The position numbers and the translations under genes were made by a program. The notes under the pieces are model-generated. The model worked only from the letters and a program-made list of their open reading frames with translations. It was not told where the DNA came from and did no database searches. 32,845 bases of DNA from Mycobacterium persicum (GTDB lineage Bacteria; Actinomycetota; Actinomycetes; Mycobacteriales; Mycobacteriaceae): assembly GCF_002086675.1 (NCBI RefSeq), contig NZ_MVIF01000067.1:1-32845 (forward strand), in the 5' to 3' direction. Below, one piece after another: positions 6,466-14,029 of this stretch; the stretch's first letter is position 1, and every line of letters starts with the position of its first letter.

Positions 6466-7755
6466 TCAGCGTCGGTTCGTACCCGTCGGGGTGAAGGTGA
6501 GATGTAGTTCGGTGAGCCCGCGCAGGATGTACGTCGGTTCGTATCGGTAGCGGCGATCGTCCGCCGGCCCGTGTTTGGTCTCGTCGGCGGCAATGTCGGC
6601 CATCCGGTCCAGGATGCGCTCGATCGAGACCCGGCCCTCTACGCGGGCAAGGGGTGCGCCGGGGCAGGAGTGCACTCCGCGGGCAAAAGCCATGTGTTCG
6701 CGAACATTCCTTCGGTCGAGGCGAAACTCGTGCGGATTGTCGAATCTTCGCGGGTCGCGGTTGACGGCACCGGGCAATACCATCACCACGGTGCCGGCCG
6801 GGATATCGACCCCGGCGACGGTGGTGGCCCGGCGGGCGAGCCGCGAGTCGCTCTTGACCGGGCTCTCCAGCCGCAGTGATTCCTCGATGAATGCCGGAAT
6901 CAAGCTGCGGTCCTCGCGCAGCCGCTGCTGTATGACCGGCCGGTCGACGAGCACCTGCAGCGCGGCGCTGAGTAGTTTGGCCGTCGTTTCCTGTCCTGCG
7001 GCGAAAAGGAATGTGGCCGAACGGACTACGTCAAGGATCTCGGGTGTGGATCCGTCCGGATACTTCGCCGTCGCAAGCGCGGTCAGCACATCTTCACGCG
7101 GTTGGCGGCGGCGGTCTGCGATGTAGCTGCTGAACTTCTCGTCGAGCCACTGCAGCGGGTTGATGCCGACCGACTCGCGGTCCAGTCCACCCACCCGTCC
7201 GCCGGGACGCTCGGCGCCCAACATGACGCGAAACTCTTTGTGGTCGTCTTCCGGAACCCCGAGCAGATCGGCAATCACCAGGGTGGCAAAGGGTTTGGAG
7301 TATTCGGAGATGAACTCGCACCGACCGTTGCCGAGGAACTCGTCGAGCTGGCGGTCGGCCAGGCGCCACATGAACTCCTCGTTCTGCTTGAGGCGGCTCG
7401 GCGTCAGCAGCCGGCTCAGCAGTGACCGGGCACGGGTGTGATCCGGCGGGTCCATGGTGACCATGTGCTCGTACATCGGGAACTTCTGGCGGTTCTGGTC
7501 TATCTGGGCGTTGATGTCGTCGCCCTCGGGTACGAACGGCAGCGGCGGGAACGGTCCGCCCAGTGCGACGCAATTGGAGAAGGAGTCGGTGTCCTTGTAG
7601 ACCGCGGTGGCCTCGTCATACCCGGTGACGGCGACGACGCCGTAGTGCGGCAGCCGCAGCACCGGATTTTTGCCGCGCAAGTAATCGAAATACGGGTAAG
7701 GGTCGGGGACCAGCGACGGGTCGGTGAAAAAGTCGATCGAATGGTAGTCGCTCAT
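6466..7755 (-). CDS. Cytochrome P450
   Basis: 429 aa from ATG 7755 (MSDYHSIDFF), with GGGAGG 10 nt upstream; a longer in-frame start at 7845 would add a low-quality tail. Hallmarks are complete: C-helix MDPPDHTRAR (101-110), I-helix AGQETT (253-258, with the acid/threonine pair for O2 activation), ExxR at 292-295, and the haem loop FARGVHSCPG (357-366, Cys364 as haem ligand). A soluble mono-oxygenase needing ferredoxin and reductase; no redox partner is adjacent. The sequence resembles the large actinobacterial group acting on lipid or steroid-like substrates, but I cannot assign a CYP number or substrate. Divergent from a TetR gene, with paired pseudo-palindromes between them (7836-7855), so probably controlled by it. 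Confidence 0.95.
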   Translation of the reverse strand: MSDYHSIDFFTDPSLVPDPYPYFDYLRGKNPVLRLPHYGVVAVTGYDEATAVYKDTDSFSNCVALGGPFPPLPFVPEGDDINAQIDQNRQKFPMYEHMVTMDPPDHTRARSLLSRLLTPSRLKQNEEFMWRLADRQLDEFLGNGRCEFISEYSKPFATLVIADLLGVPEDDHKEFRVMLGAERPGGRVGGLDRESVGINPLQWLDEKFSSYIADRRRQPREDVLTALATAKYPDGSTPEILDVVRSATFLFAAGQETTAKLLSAALQVLVDRPVIQQRLREDRSLIPAFIEESLRLESPVKSDSRLARRATTVAGVDIPAGTVVMVLPGAVNRDPRRFDNPHEFRLDRRNVREHMAFARGVHSCPGAPLARVEGRVSIERILDRMADIAADETKHGPADDRRYRYEPTYILRGLTELHLTFTPTGTNRR

Positions 7756-7835
7756 GTCGCGCGTGCCTCCCGCAGCTGGCGTTTGCCGAATGGGCCCTCG
7801 GCGGCGATAGCTTCCGCCGCCCGAATCCGACGATG

Positions 7836-7855
7836 TGCTGAGCACCTGCTTAGCA
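7836..7855. promoter_or_regulatory. Paired TGCTnAGCA operator candidate
   Basis: TGCTGAGCA (7836-7844) and TGCTTAGCA (7847-7855) are two 9-bp pseudo-palindromes, 11 bp centre to centre, together forming a 20-bp near-palindrome matching at 16 of 20 positions. It lies between the divergent P450 and TetR genes. Confidence 0.55.
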
Positions 7856-7957
7856 TGGCGGTAATGTCATGGTCAAGGCGGACTACCCGGCCACCACGGC
7901 GACATCGCTACGATCGGCGTGGTCGACGTCGAGGCATCGAAAATACGGAGTGAGGGC

Positions 7958-8557
7958 ATGACATCGGCTCGCCGGATCGGGGCGCCGGACGCGAAGAATC
8001 GCGGCCTGCTGCTCGACGCCGCCGAGCAACTGATGCTCGAAGAGGGCTATGCGGCAGTGACTTCGCGCCGCCTGGCGGGTAAGGCCGGGTTGAAGCCGCA
8101 ATTGGTGCACTACTACTTCCGCACCATGGATGAGTTGTTCCTGGAGGTGTTTCGCCGTCGCGCCGAAGCCGGTCTGCGGGTGCAGGACCGAGCGCTCGAG
8201 TCGCCGCAACCGCTGTGGGCGCTGTGGCGGTTCGGCACCGAGCCCGGGTTCGCAAAGATGACAATGGAATTCATGGCGCTGGCGAACCATCGTAAGGCGA
8301 TGCGGTCCGAAATCGCTTACTACGCTGAACGTTTCCGCGAACGGCAGCGGGTGGCGTTGACGGCCGCGCTGCAGCACTACCACGTAGACACCCAGGACGT
8401 GCCGCCGGTGGTGTGGACGGTGCTGATGACCAGTATTTCGCGATTTCTGGTGATCGAGCAGGGGCTAGGCATGTCGGGCGGACATGCCGAAACAGTGGAA
8501 GTGGTCGAGCGCTACCTGCGCCGTCTGGAGGGTGAGCCGCAGCCGGTCGAGGGATAA
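7958..8557 (+). CDS. TetR-family transcriptional regulator
   Basis: 199 aa from ATG 7958 (MTSARRIGAP), chosen because GGAG lies 7 nt upstream; GTG 7919 is an in-frame alternative that would add 13 residues. The N-terminal domain carries the helix-turn-helix VTSRRLAGKAGLKPQLVHYY (residues about 35-54) and the usual FRTMDELFLEVFRRR continuation. The C-terminal part is helical and lacks a signature allowing a ligand call. The gene is divergent from the P450, and the paired TGCTnAGCA element between them is the natural binding-site candidate. Probably a local repressor responding to a P450 substrate or product; this is inference. Confidence 0.92.
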   Translation: MTSARRIGAPDAKNRGLLLDAAEQLMLEEGYAAVTSRRLAGKAGLKPQLVHYYFRTMDELFLEVFRRRAEAGLRVQDRALESPQPLWALWRFGTEPGFAKMTMEFMALANHRKAMRSEIAYYAERFRERQRVALTAALQHYHVDTQDVPPVVWTVLMTSISRFLVIEQGLGMSGGHAETVEVVERYLRRLEGEPQPVEG

Positions 8558-8572
8558 CACAGCCGCGCCGAG

Positions 8573-8998
8573 TCACCAGTTGCGCAGCGAACAGAGCACG
8601 CCGCGGGGACCGTCCTTGGCGACGACGACGACCCCGTCAACGGCCAGATCGCAATGAAACATCGGTGTGCCCGGTTCCGGGCCGGTGCTGGCGGTGACCA
8701 TTGCCCACTGGTCGGGATTGGCCAGCATGACCTGCATGGTCCACGGCCTGCCCGGAGCGATGTCGGCCTGGATGTTCGGTGTGAACTGATAGGGGTTGTG
8801 GCTGTAGTCGGAAAAGACGGCGGGATCCTGGTCCTGGTAATAGATGTCAGCGTAGATCGGGAGCTTCGCCGAGATGGTGTACCGGACCTGATGCATGGGT
8901 GTGTCGTCGGCGTGTGACCGGCCGGTGCTTGCCATCAGACCCGCGCCCGCCAGCAAAACCGCCAAGCCGAAACCCAGTTGCCTCCTGGTCGTGATCAT
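8573..8998 (-). CDS. Small secreted protein with Tat-like signal
   Basis: 141 aa. ATG 8998-8996 overlaps the stop of the upstream crotonase gene as ATGA, so the two are translationally coupled; an in-frame extension to 9082 would run inside that gene and is rejected. The N-terminus TTRRQLGFGLAVLLAGAGLM has twin arginines and a hydrophobic core ending in SHA before residue 31, fitting Tat or Sec export. The mature part (about 110 aa) has VRYTISAKLPIYADIYYQDQ and a C-terminal half with two cysteines (FHCDLAVDGVVVV and GVLCSLRNW) that could form a disulphide. I recognise the pattern as a recurring mycobacterial exported family but cannot name a function. Coupling to an enoyl-CoA hydratase is unusual. 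Confidence 0.82.
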   Translation of the reverse strand: MITTRRQLGFGLAVLLAGAGLMASTGRSHADDTPMHQVRYTISAKLPIYADIYYQDQDPAVFSDYSHNPYQFTPNIQADIAPGRPWTMQVMLANPDQWAMVTASTGPEPGTPMFHCDLAVDGVVVVAKDGPRGVLCSLRNW

Positions 8999-9759
8999 GT
9001 CGCGCCTCCAGCCGGCCGGCGGGGACCGGACGTGCGGTTGCGCACTCGCGCCGCGGCCTGCCAATGAGCCTCCGCCACCCACAGTCGTGCAAAGGATGCT
9101 ATCGCTTCATCAGCCGAAACACCGCTGATCACCCGCTTGATCTCGGTCGCCGGGTGGCGCGCCAGGGCTGCGGCAACCGATCGCCAGCCACGATCCGGCG
9201 AGTCGAACGAGGCGCGGGGCAGCACAAGATCCACCAGGCCGATCCGTTCGGCCTCGATGGCGTCGAGCGTCGTTCCCGTGCCCGCCAGCAGCAGCGCCTT
9301 GCTCTTCCCGACCAGCGCGGCCAGTCGCTCGGCGCCGCCCCAGGCCGGCATGATCTCCAGCTCCACCTGATTGAACGCGATCTTGATGTCGTCGGCGGCA
9401 ATCCGGATGTCTGCGGCGACAGCCACCTCGGCGCCACCGCCGAAGGCGTGGCCGTTCAGCACGGCGATCACCGGAGCCGGAAAAGCCGCGAGCTGGTCGC
9501 AGATGGAGCGCATCCGCTTCGCCATCGCCGAGGCGTCCTCCTCGGTTCGCAGCGAGCTCAGCTCCTTGAGGTCACCGCCGGACACGAAGGCCCGGTCCCC
9601 GGCGCCCCTGATCACCAGCGCACTCGCGCCCGCCGCCGCCTCGAGTGCCGTCTGCAGCTGGTCCATGGTGTCCGGCGCGATGGCGTTGCGCGCGTGCGGG
9701 CGGTCGATGGTGAGCACCGCCAACCCGTTACCCGACTTGTCGAACTCGAGGTCCACCAT
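8995..9759 (-). CDS. Enoyl-CoA hydratase/isomerase (crotonase) family protein
   Basis: 254 aa from ATG 9759. Crotonase fold: the first oxyanion-hole segment FVSGGDLKEL near residues 58-67, the second GHAFGGGAEVAVAAD near 101-115 with a Glu in the place of the first catalytic acid, and NQVELEIMPAWGGAERL near 129-145 carrying the second Glu. Both acids of a true hydratase are therefore present. It probably hydrates or isomerises an acyl-CoA during breakdown of a lipid or ring compound. Divergent from an amidohydrolase/FadD3-like pair across a gap with GAGAAT-type elements, and coupled to a small secreted protein gene. The C-terminal tail (RNRTSGPRRPAGGAT) is unusual and overlaps the next start. 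Confidence 0.92.
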   Translation of the reverse strand: MVDLEFDKSGNGLAVLTIDRPHARNAIAPDTMDQLQTALEAAAGASALVIRGAGDRAFVSGGDLKELSSLRTEEDASAMAKRMRSICDQLAAFPAPVIAVLNGHAFGGGAEVAVAADIRIAADDIKIAFNQVELEIMPAWGGAERLAALVGKSKALLLAGTGTTLDAIEAERIGLVDLVLPRASFDSPDRGWRSVAAALARHPATEIKRVISGVSADEAIASFARLWVAEAHWQAAARVRNRTSGPRRPAGGAT

Positions 9760-9784
9760 GCGTCAGTGCTTCCGGGCGAGCGGC

Positions 9785-9821
9785 GATATTGGCATTCTCT
9801 TGCTTGGAGAATAGCATCGCC
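9785..9821 (-). promoter_or_regulatory. GAGAAT-type element pair upstream of the crotonase gene
   Basis: GAGAATGCC (minus strand, 9799-9791) and GAGAATAGC (plus strand, 9807-9815) form a diverging dyad with a 7-nt spacer, 26-60 bp upstream of the crotonase start. They match the half-site of the perfect dyad at 10166-10180 and the elements at 12860 and 26437. Confidence 0.5.
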
Positions 9822-9826
9822 GTTAA

Positions 9827-10102
9827 GGCTCGGGATTTCCCTCGCACAGGACGATCGAGGTCGGCGATGGCGACTCCGGGGCGACGCTGGTCATCGATCA
9901 ATGGGCCCAACCGATTGCCGCCAAGTCGGTCCGCATCCGCGATCTCGCCGGTTTCACCGGCAGGTTCTCCGATGGCGACGGTGGCGACGCCCACACCAGT
10001 TTCGCCGACAATACGTTCACCGTCAGCGGCACCGCCAACGGCTTCGACACCGCCACCAGCCAGCCGGCCACCGCCGAGTTCCGGATCGCCGCCCGCTGCT
10101 AA
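9827..10102 (+). pseudogene. 3' remnant of an LpqH-family (19-kDa antigen-like) lipoprotein gene
   Basis: Reading from 9827 to TAA 10100-10102 gives about 91 open codons. The last 83 include VGDGDSGATLVIDQWAQPI, then KSVRIRDLAGFTGRF, FTVSGTANGFDTAT and the ending AEFRIAARC. This follows the C-terminal half of LpqH (known ending: ITGTATGVDM, then FEIEVTC) in pattern, spacing and terminal Cys. No start codon is available in the early part; the frame is closed by TAA 9824-9826, and the signal peptide, lipobox and first Cys are absent, since they would fall inside the crotonase gene. It is a 5'-truncated relic in the divergent promoter gap. Recognition rests on recall of LpqH, not a search. Confidence 0.65.
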
Positions 10103-10106
10103 GCCC

Positions 10107-10132
10107 GCTGCTGACGCACGCTGCTGACGCAC
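10107..10132. repeat. 13-bp tandem direct repeat
   Basis: GCTGCTGACGCAC occurs twice in direct succession (10107-10119, 10120-10132), and a related CGCTGCTAA precedes it at the end of the lipoprotein remnant. Probably a slippage product. Confidence 0.8.
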
Positions 10133-10165
10133 GCCACCGGAGCCCGTTGCGGCGAACCCGGTGAA

Positions 10166-10180
10166 GAGAATACTATTCTC
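10166..10180. promoter_or_regulatory. Perfect GAGAATA-C-TATTCTC dyad upstream of the amidohydrolase gene
   Basis: A perfect 15-bp palindrome, 22 bp before the amidohydrolase start codon and just upstream of its AAGGAGG ribosome site. Best candidate for the full operator of which the other GAGAAT elements are variants. Confidence 0.65.
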
Positions 10181-10202
10181 GTAAATCGCGAAGGAGGATT
10201 CC

Positions 10203-11384
10203 ATGTCGTCGGGCGCGCTGTCGTATCCGTTGTTCGATGCGGATAATCATCTCTACGAGACCGAGGAATCGCTCACCAAATACCTGCCCAAGCAGTACCA
10301 AAACGTGATCCAGTACGTCCAGGTGAAGGGGCGGACCAAGATCGCGATACGCGGCCAGATCAGCGACTACATCCCCAATCCCACGTTCGAGGTGGTCGCC
10401 CGTCCGGGGGCGATGGAGGAGTACTTCAGGGTGGGAAACCCGGAAGGCAAGAGCCGCCGGGAGATCTTCGGCGAGCCGATGCGGTCGATTCCGGCCTTTC
10501 GCGAACCCGGTCCGCGGCTGGAGCTGATGAATGAGTTGGGCGTCGACCGCAGTTTGATGTTCCCGACATTGGCCAGCCTGGTCGAAGAACGCATGCGCGA
10601 CGACCCGCTGCTCATCCATGTGGTCGTGCACGCGCTGAACCAGTGGCTGGACGAGGTGTGGGGCTTCAACTATCAGAACCGCATCTTCACCGTGCCGGTG
10701 ATCAGCCTGCCGATCGTGGAGAAGGCGATCGACGAGCTGGACTGGGTGGTGCGACGCGGCGCCCGGGCGGTGTTGGTGCGGCCGGCGCCGGTTCCTGGGT
10801 ACCGCGGCCCGAGGTCGTTCGCGCTGCCGGAGTTCGACCCGTTCTGGCGGCGCTGCGTCGAGCATGACGTGCTGGTGGCCATGCACTCGTCGGACAGCGG
10901 CTATGCCCGCTATACCGCGGAATGGGACGGCGGCGACAAAGAGATGCTGCCCTTCCAGACCAACGCATTCGCGATGCTCAACGAGTGGCGCCCGGTGCAG
11001 GATGCGGCGGCGTCCTGGGTGATTCACGGCGCGTTGTACCGCTTCCCGCAACTCAAGGTCGCGGTCATCGAAGCAGGGTCGAAGTGGTTGTTCCCGCTGC
11101 TGGAACAGTTGGCCGACGTCTACAAGAAGACACCGGAAAGCTTCCCCGGCGGCGACCCGGTCGAAGAGATCAAGAACCGCATCCACATCAGTCCGTTCTA
11201 CGAGGACGGGATCCGGGACCTCGTCGACCTGATCGGGGTGGACCACGTGCTGTACGGCTCGGACTACCCGCATCCGGAAGGGCTCGCGGCACCGCGACAT
11301 TACGCCGATGCGCTGCAGTACCTCAGTGTCGACGATCAGGCAAAGATCATGGGCGGCAACCTGTCTCGGCTCGTTTCGGTATGA
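10203..11384 (+). CDS. Amidohydrolase-2 family metal-dependent hydrolase
   Basis: 393 aa from ATG 10203, with AAGGAGG 5 nt upstream. TIM-barrel amidohydrolase of the decarboxylase-like group: the N-terminal FDADNHLYE carries the first metal ligands, VAMHSSDSG and WVIHGALYRF provide histidines, and LYGSDYPHPEG provides the catalytic Asp near the C-terminus. Such proteins are abundant in mycobacteria next to fadD, echA and P450 genes and are thought to hydrolyse or decarboxylate ring-derived intermediates; the substrate here is unknown. The stop overlaps the next start (ATGA), coupling it to the FadD3-like ligase. The upstream palindrome suggests shared control with the divergent crotonase. Confidence 0.92.
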   Translation: MSSGALSYPLFDADNHLYETEESLTKYLPKQYQNVIQYVQVKGRTKIAIRGQISDYIPNPTFEVVARPGAMEEYFRVGNPEGKSRREIFGEPMRSIPAFREPGPRLELMNELGVDRSLMFPTLASLVEERMRDDPLLIHVVVHALNQWLDEVWGFNYQNRIFTVPVISLPIVEKAIDELDWVVRRGARAVLVRPAPVPGYRGPRSFALPEFDPFWRRCVEHDVLVAMHSSDSGYARYTAEWDGGDKEMLPFQTNAFAMLNEWRPVQDAAASWVIHGALYRFPQLKVAVIEAGSKWLFPLLEQLADVYKKTPESFPGGDPVEEIKNRIHISPFYEDGIRDLVDLIGVDHVLYGSDYPHPEGLAAPRHYADALQYLSVDDQAKIMGGNLSRLVSV

Positions 11385-12841
11385 CGCAGTCGGCGCCGCG
11401 GCGCCGGGACGAACCACCATGGGAAACCATCCCCGAGATGGTCGGCAGCGCGGCGGACCGGTTCGGCGACGCCGAAGCCGTCGTCGACGGACCGCTGCGG
11501 CTCACGTTCACCGAGCTGACCGACCGGGTGCGCCGGGCCGCGGGTGCGTTCGCCGCGACCGGAATCGACAAAGGTGACCGGGTTGCGATCTGGGCGCCCA
11601 ACTCGGCGCAATGGATCATCGCCGCGTTCGGGCTGCTGACGGCCGGCGGCGTGCTGGTTCCGGTCAACACCCGCTTCAAGGCGGCCGAGGCGGCCGACAT
11701 CATCGAACGCAGCGGCGCCAAGGCCGTGCTCGTCGAGAAGGGCTTTCTGGGACTGGATTTCGTTATCCCCGGCGCCATCCCGGTGATCGACGTCAAATCG
11801 GGGTTCCTCGACAGCGGCAAGCCCTTCGAGCGTGCGGTCAGCGGCTCAGATGTCGCCGACATCATCTACACCTCGGGAACCACCGGGCGGCCCAAGGGCG
11901 TGCTGATGGACCATGCGCAGACGTTGCGGCACTACGCGGAGTGGTGCGACCGCGCCGACCTGCGCCAGGGTGACCGCTATCTGATCGTCAACCCGTTTTT
12001 TCACATCTTCGGGTACAAGGCCGGTTGCATCGCGTCGCTGATCCGGGGCGCCACGATCGTTCCGGTGCCCGTATTCGACCTCGGTTGGGTGTTGGAATTG
12101 ATTGAGCGGGAACGGATTACGATGCTGCCGGGACCGCCGACACTGTATCATTCGCTACTCGGGGCCCAGGGTGAGCGGGATTTGTCGTCGCTGCGCGCGG
12201 GGGTGACGGGCGCCGCCGACATTCCGGTGGAGCTGATCCGGCGGGTGCGCACCGAGCTGCCCTTCCAGACCCTCATGACCGGTTACGGCCTGACCGAGGC
12301 GGGCACCGTGACGCTGTCGCGGCCCGAGGATTCGTTCGAGGACATCGCGACCACCGCCGGCGTGCCCTGCGATGGCATCGAGGTCGGCATCGCCGACGAC
12401 GGCGAGATCCTGGTGCGCGGGTACAACGTGATGAAGGGCTATCTCGACGACCCGGTCGCCACCGCTGAGGCCATCGACGACCAGGGCTGGCTGCACACCG
12501 GGGATCTGGGCAGCCTGGACCAAGCGGGTCGGCTGCGCGTCGTCGGCCGCAAGAAGGACATGTTCATCGTGGGCGGATTCAACGCCTATCCCGCTGAGAT
12601 CGAAGGCTTCCTGCTCGAGCATGAGGCGGTCGCGCAGGCCGCCGTGATCGGTGTTTGCGACGACCGGCTCGGGCAGGTGGGCAAAGCGTTCGTCGTTCGC
12701 AAAGGTGTTGTCAGTGCCGACGAATTGATCAGCTGGTGCCGGGAGCGCATGGCGGGGTTCAAGGTGCCGCGCTCGGTGCAGTTTGTCGACGCGCTTCCGC
12801 TCAATGCCACCGGCAAGGTGGTCAAAGACCGGTTGCGTTAA
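11381..12841 (+). CDS. FadD3-like acyl-CoA synthetase (AMP-binding)
   Basis: 486 aa, ATG 11381 overlapping the amidohydrolase stop. Adenylate-forming enzyme: the P-loop IIYTSGTTGRPKGVLM is at residues 161-176, VNPFFHIFGYKAG follows, and GYGLTEAG (about 300), GWLHTGDLG (about 370), KDMFIVGGFNAYPAEIE and the catalytic lysine in NATGKVVKDRLR at the end are all intact. Overall the sequence is closest, in my memory, to FadD3 (HIP-CoA synthetase of steroid ring C/D breakdown), including the FHxFGYKAG and GGFN(A/V)YPAE stretches. It should activate a carboxylic acid to an acyl-CoA by way of an acyl-AMP. With the amidohydrolase and crotonase it suggests a ring- or branched-acid catabolic branch. Exact substrate unknown. 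Confidence 0.93.
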   Translation: MTQSAPRRRDEPPWETIPEMVGSAADRFGDAEAVVDGPLRLTFTELTDRVRRAAGAFAATGIDKGDRVAIWAPNSAQWIIAAFGLLTAGGVLVPVNTRFKAAEAADIIERSGAKAVLVEKGFLGLDFVIPGAIPVIDVKSGFLDSGKPFERAVSGSDVADIIYTSGTTGRPKGVLMDHAQTLRHYAEWCDRADLRQGDRYLIVNPFFHIFGYKAGCIASLIRGATIVPVPVFDLGWVLELIERERITMLPGPPTLYHSLLGAQGERDLSSLRAGVTGAADIPVELIRRVRTELPFQTLMTGYGLTEAGTVTLSRPEDSFEDIATTAGVPCDGIEVGIADDGEILVRGYNVMKGYLDDPVATAEAIDDQGWLHTGDLGSLDQAGRLRVVGRKKDMFIVGGFNAYPAEIEGFLLEHEAVAQAAVIGVCDDRLGQVGKAFVVRKGVVSADELISWCRERMAGFKVPRSVQFVDALPLNATGKVVKDRLR

Positions 12842-12859
12842 ACCGGCGATGTGCTGGCT

Positions 12860-12875
12860 ATGAGAATGCTATTTC
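12860..12875 (+). promoter_or_regulatory. GAGAAT-type element (exact 16-nt match to the site at 26437)
   Basis: ATGAGAATGCTATTTC, 19 bp after the FadD3-like stop. The same 16 bases recur at 26437-26452, and 10166-10180 is a perfect-dyad relative. No intact gene starts close downstream (the next is at 13136), so a target gene may have been lost here. Confidence 0.55.
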
Positions 12876-13095
12876 CGCTGGATGTAGGATTATTTGGCGT
12901 GGCTGCGGCGTGACCTCGGGGTGGAAGGTGATGACTTGGCTCTCCAAGGACCGGCGATGCCGTGCGGCGGGCGCCAGCACCTGGCCGGCGGCCGCGACGT
13001 CGGCCCGGGTGCTCGCGTGATGTCGGCCTTGCCTAGTAGGGTTGCGCAACAGCGACGTCTGGCCACTGGCGGACCAGGGGTAGAGGAGATCCGCG

Positions 13096-13167
13096 TTGAG
13101 TTACCCGAGCAGTCGCCCCGTCGGGCCGGTGAATCATGAGCGCCGGCAGCAACCAAAACGCCGCTGA
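13096..13167 (+). other. Possible upstream ORF overlapping the Mce-associated gene start
   Basis: TTG 13096, preceded by GAGGAG 9-10 nt upstream, opens a 23-codon frame (SYPSSRPVGPVNHERRQQ...) ending at TGA 13165-13167, in a different frame from the gene starting at 13136. The ribosome site fits this small ORF better than the gene itself. It may be a regulatory leader or coincidence. Confidence 0.3.
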
Positions 13168-14029
13168 CCCGAGATCGATTCTAGTGAGCGACGACGAAAC
13201 CGCAAGCACCGCAGCTGAATTGCGGGCATTGGCCGAACAGGCCGAAGCCGAGGCCGCCGAAGCCGAAGCCCTGGCCGCCGCCGCCCGCGCCCGCGCCCGC
13301 GCAATTCAGTTGCGCCGCCAGGCCGAAGTGGCCGACGGCCCGGCCAAAGGCCCGGCCACCGAAGAAGTCGGCGCGGAGGTATCCAAGGGTGAGCCGGACG
13401 ATTCCGAGCCCCCGGTGGAAGCTGAAACCGTCAACGCCGAGCGTGGTTTGGACGTAGGGGGCGACGACAGCGACGTCGCGGTGGTCGATGTGTACGTCGA
13501 TGCCGACGAGGCGCCGGCGCGGCGCCGGCGCAGGCTGCGGCTCACCCGGTCCGCGGTTGCCGCTGCGCTGGCCGTCATCGTCATTCTGGCCGCGCTGTCG
13601 GGCAGCCTGTACATGGTGGTGAAGCATCGCGACGCCACCCGCCACCGTGAGCGAATGGCTGAGTTCGCCGCAGCGGCGCGACAGGGCGTGGTGACGTTGA
13701 CATCGCTGGACTTCACCAACGCCAAGCAGGGTGTGCAGCGCATCCTGGACAACTCCACCGGGACGTTTCGTGATGATATGGCAAAGGTGGCAGACGATTT
13801 CATCAAGGTGGTCGAACAGTCGAAGGTGGTCGAGCAGGGCACCGTCCAGGCGGTCGCCGTCGACGTGGACACCATGACCGACGACTCGGCGGTGGTGCTG
13901 GTCGCCTCGACTTCCGAAGTCACCAATGCCGCCGGAGCCAAGCAGGATCCCCGCAAGTTCCGGTTGATCGTGACCATCACCCGCGACGGTGACCAGCTCA
14001 AGATGTCGAAAGTCGAGTTCGTGCCATGA
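13136..14029 (+). CDS. Mce-associated membrane protein
   Basis: 297 aa from ATG 13136; an in-frame TGA at 13130-13132 excludes any earlier start. Residues about 25-65 are an Ala/Glu/Arg-rich coiled-coil-like cytoplasmic segment (AEQAEAEAAEAEALAAA...), followed by an acidic linker and a basic cluster (RRRRRLRLTR). One membrane helix is near 139-162. The extracytoplasmic part contains LTSLDFTNAKQGVQRILDNS and GTFRDDMAKVADDF, the usual pattern of Mce-associated (Mas) proteins, which stabilise Mce lipid importers. No mce operon is in the window, so this is an orphan Mas pair, similar in layout to M. tuberculosis Rv1363c-Rv1362c as I recall. Its stop overlaps the next gene's start. Confidence 0.88.
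   Translation: MSAGSNQNAADPRSILVSDDETASTAAELRALAEQAEAEAAEAEALAAAARARARAIQLRRQAEVADGPAKGPATEEVGAEVSKGEPDDSEPPVEAETVNAERGLDVGGDDSDVAVVDVYVDADEAPARRRRRLRLTRSAVAAALAVIVILAALSGSLYMVVKHRDATRHRERMAEFAAAARQGVVTLTSLDFTNAKQGVQRILDNSTGTFRDDMAKVADDFIKVVEQSKVVEQGTVQAVAVDVDTMTDDSAVVLVASTSEVTNAAGAKQDPRKFRLIVTITRDGDQLKMSKVEFVP

Noticed and set aside
9064..10164. 366-aa plus-strand frame
   Set aside because: Antisense to the crotonase gene and continuing through the operator region; Arg/His-rich, no domain.
10166..10180. KstR or KstR2 box
   Set aside because: The dyad GAGAATA-C-TATTCTC does not fit the TnnAACnnGTTnnA or CAAGnnCTTG patterns I know for these regulators.
12858..13049. 63-aa minus-strand frame with LESQVITFHPEVTPQPRQII
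   Set aside because: Locally protein-like, but without a ribosome site or recognisable family; too weak to call.
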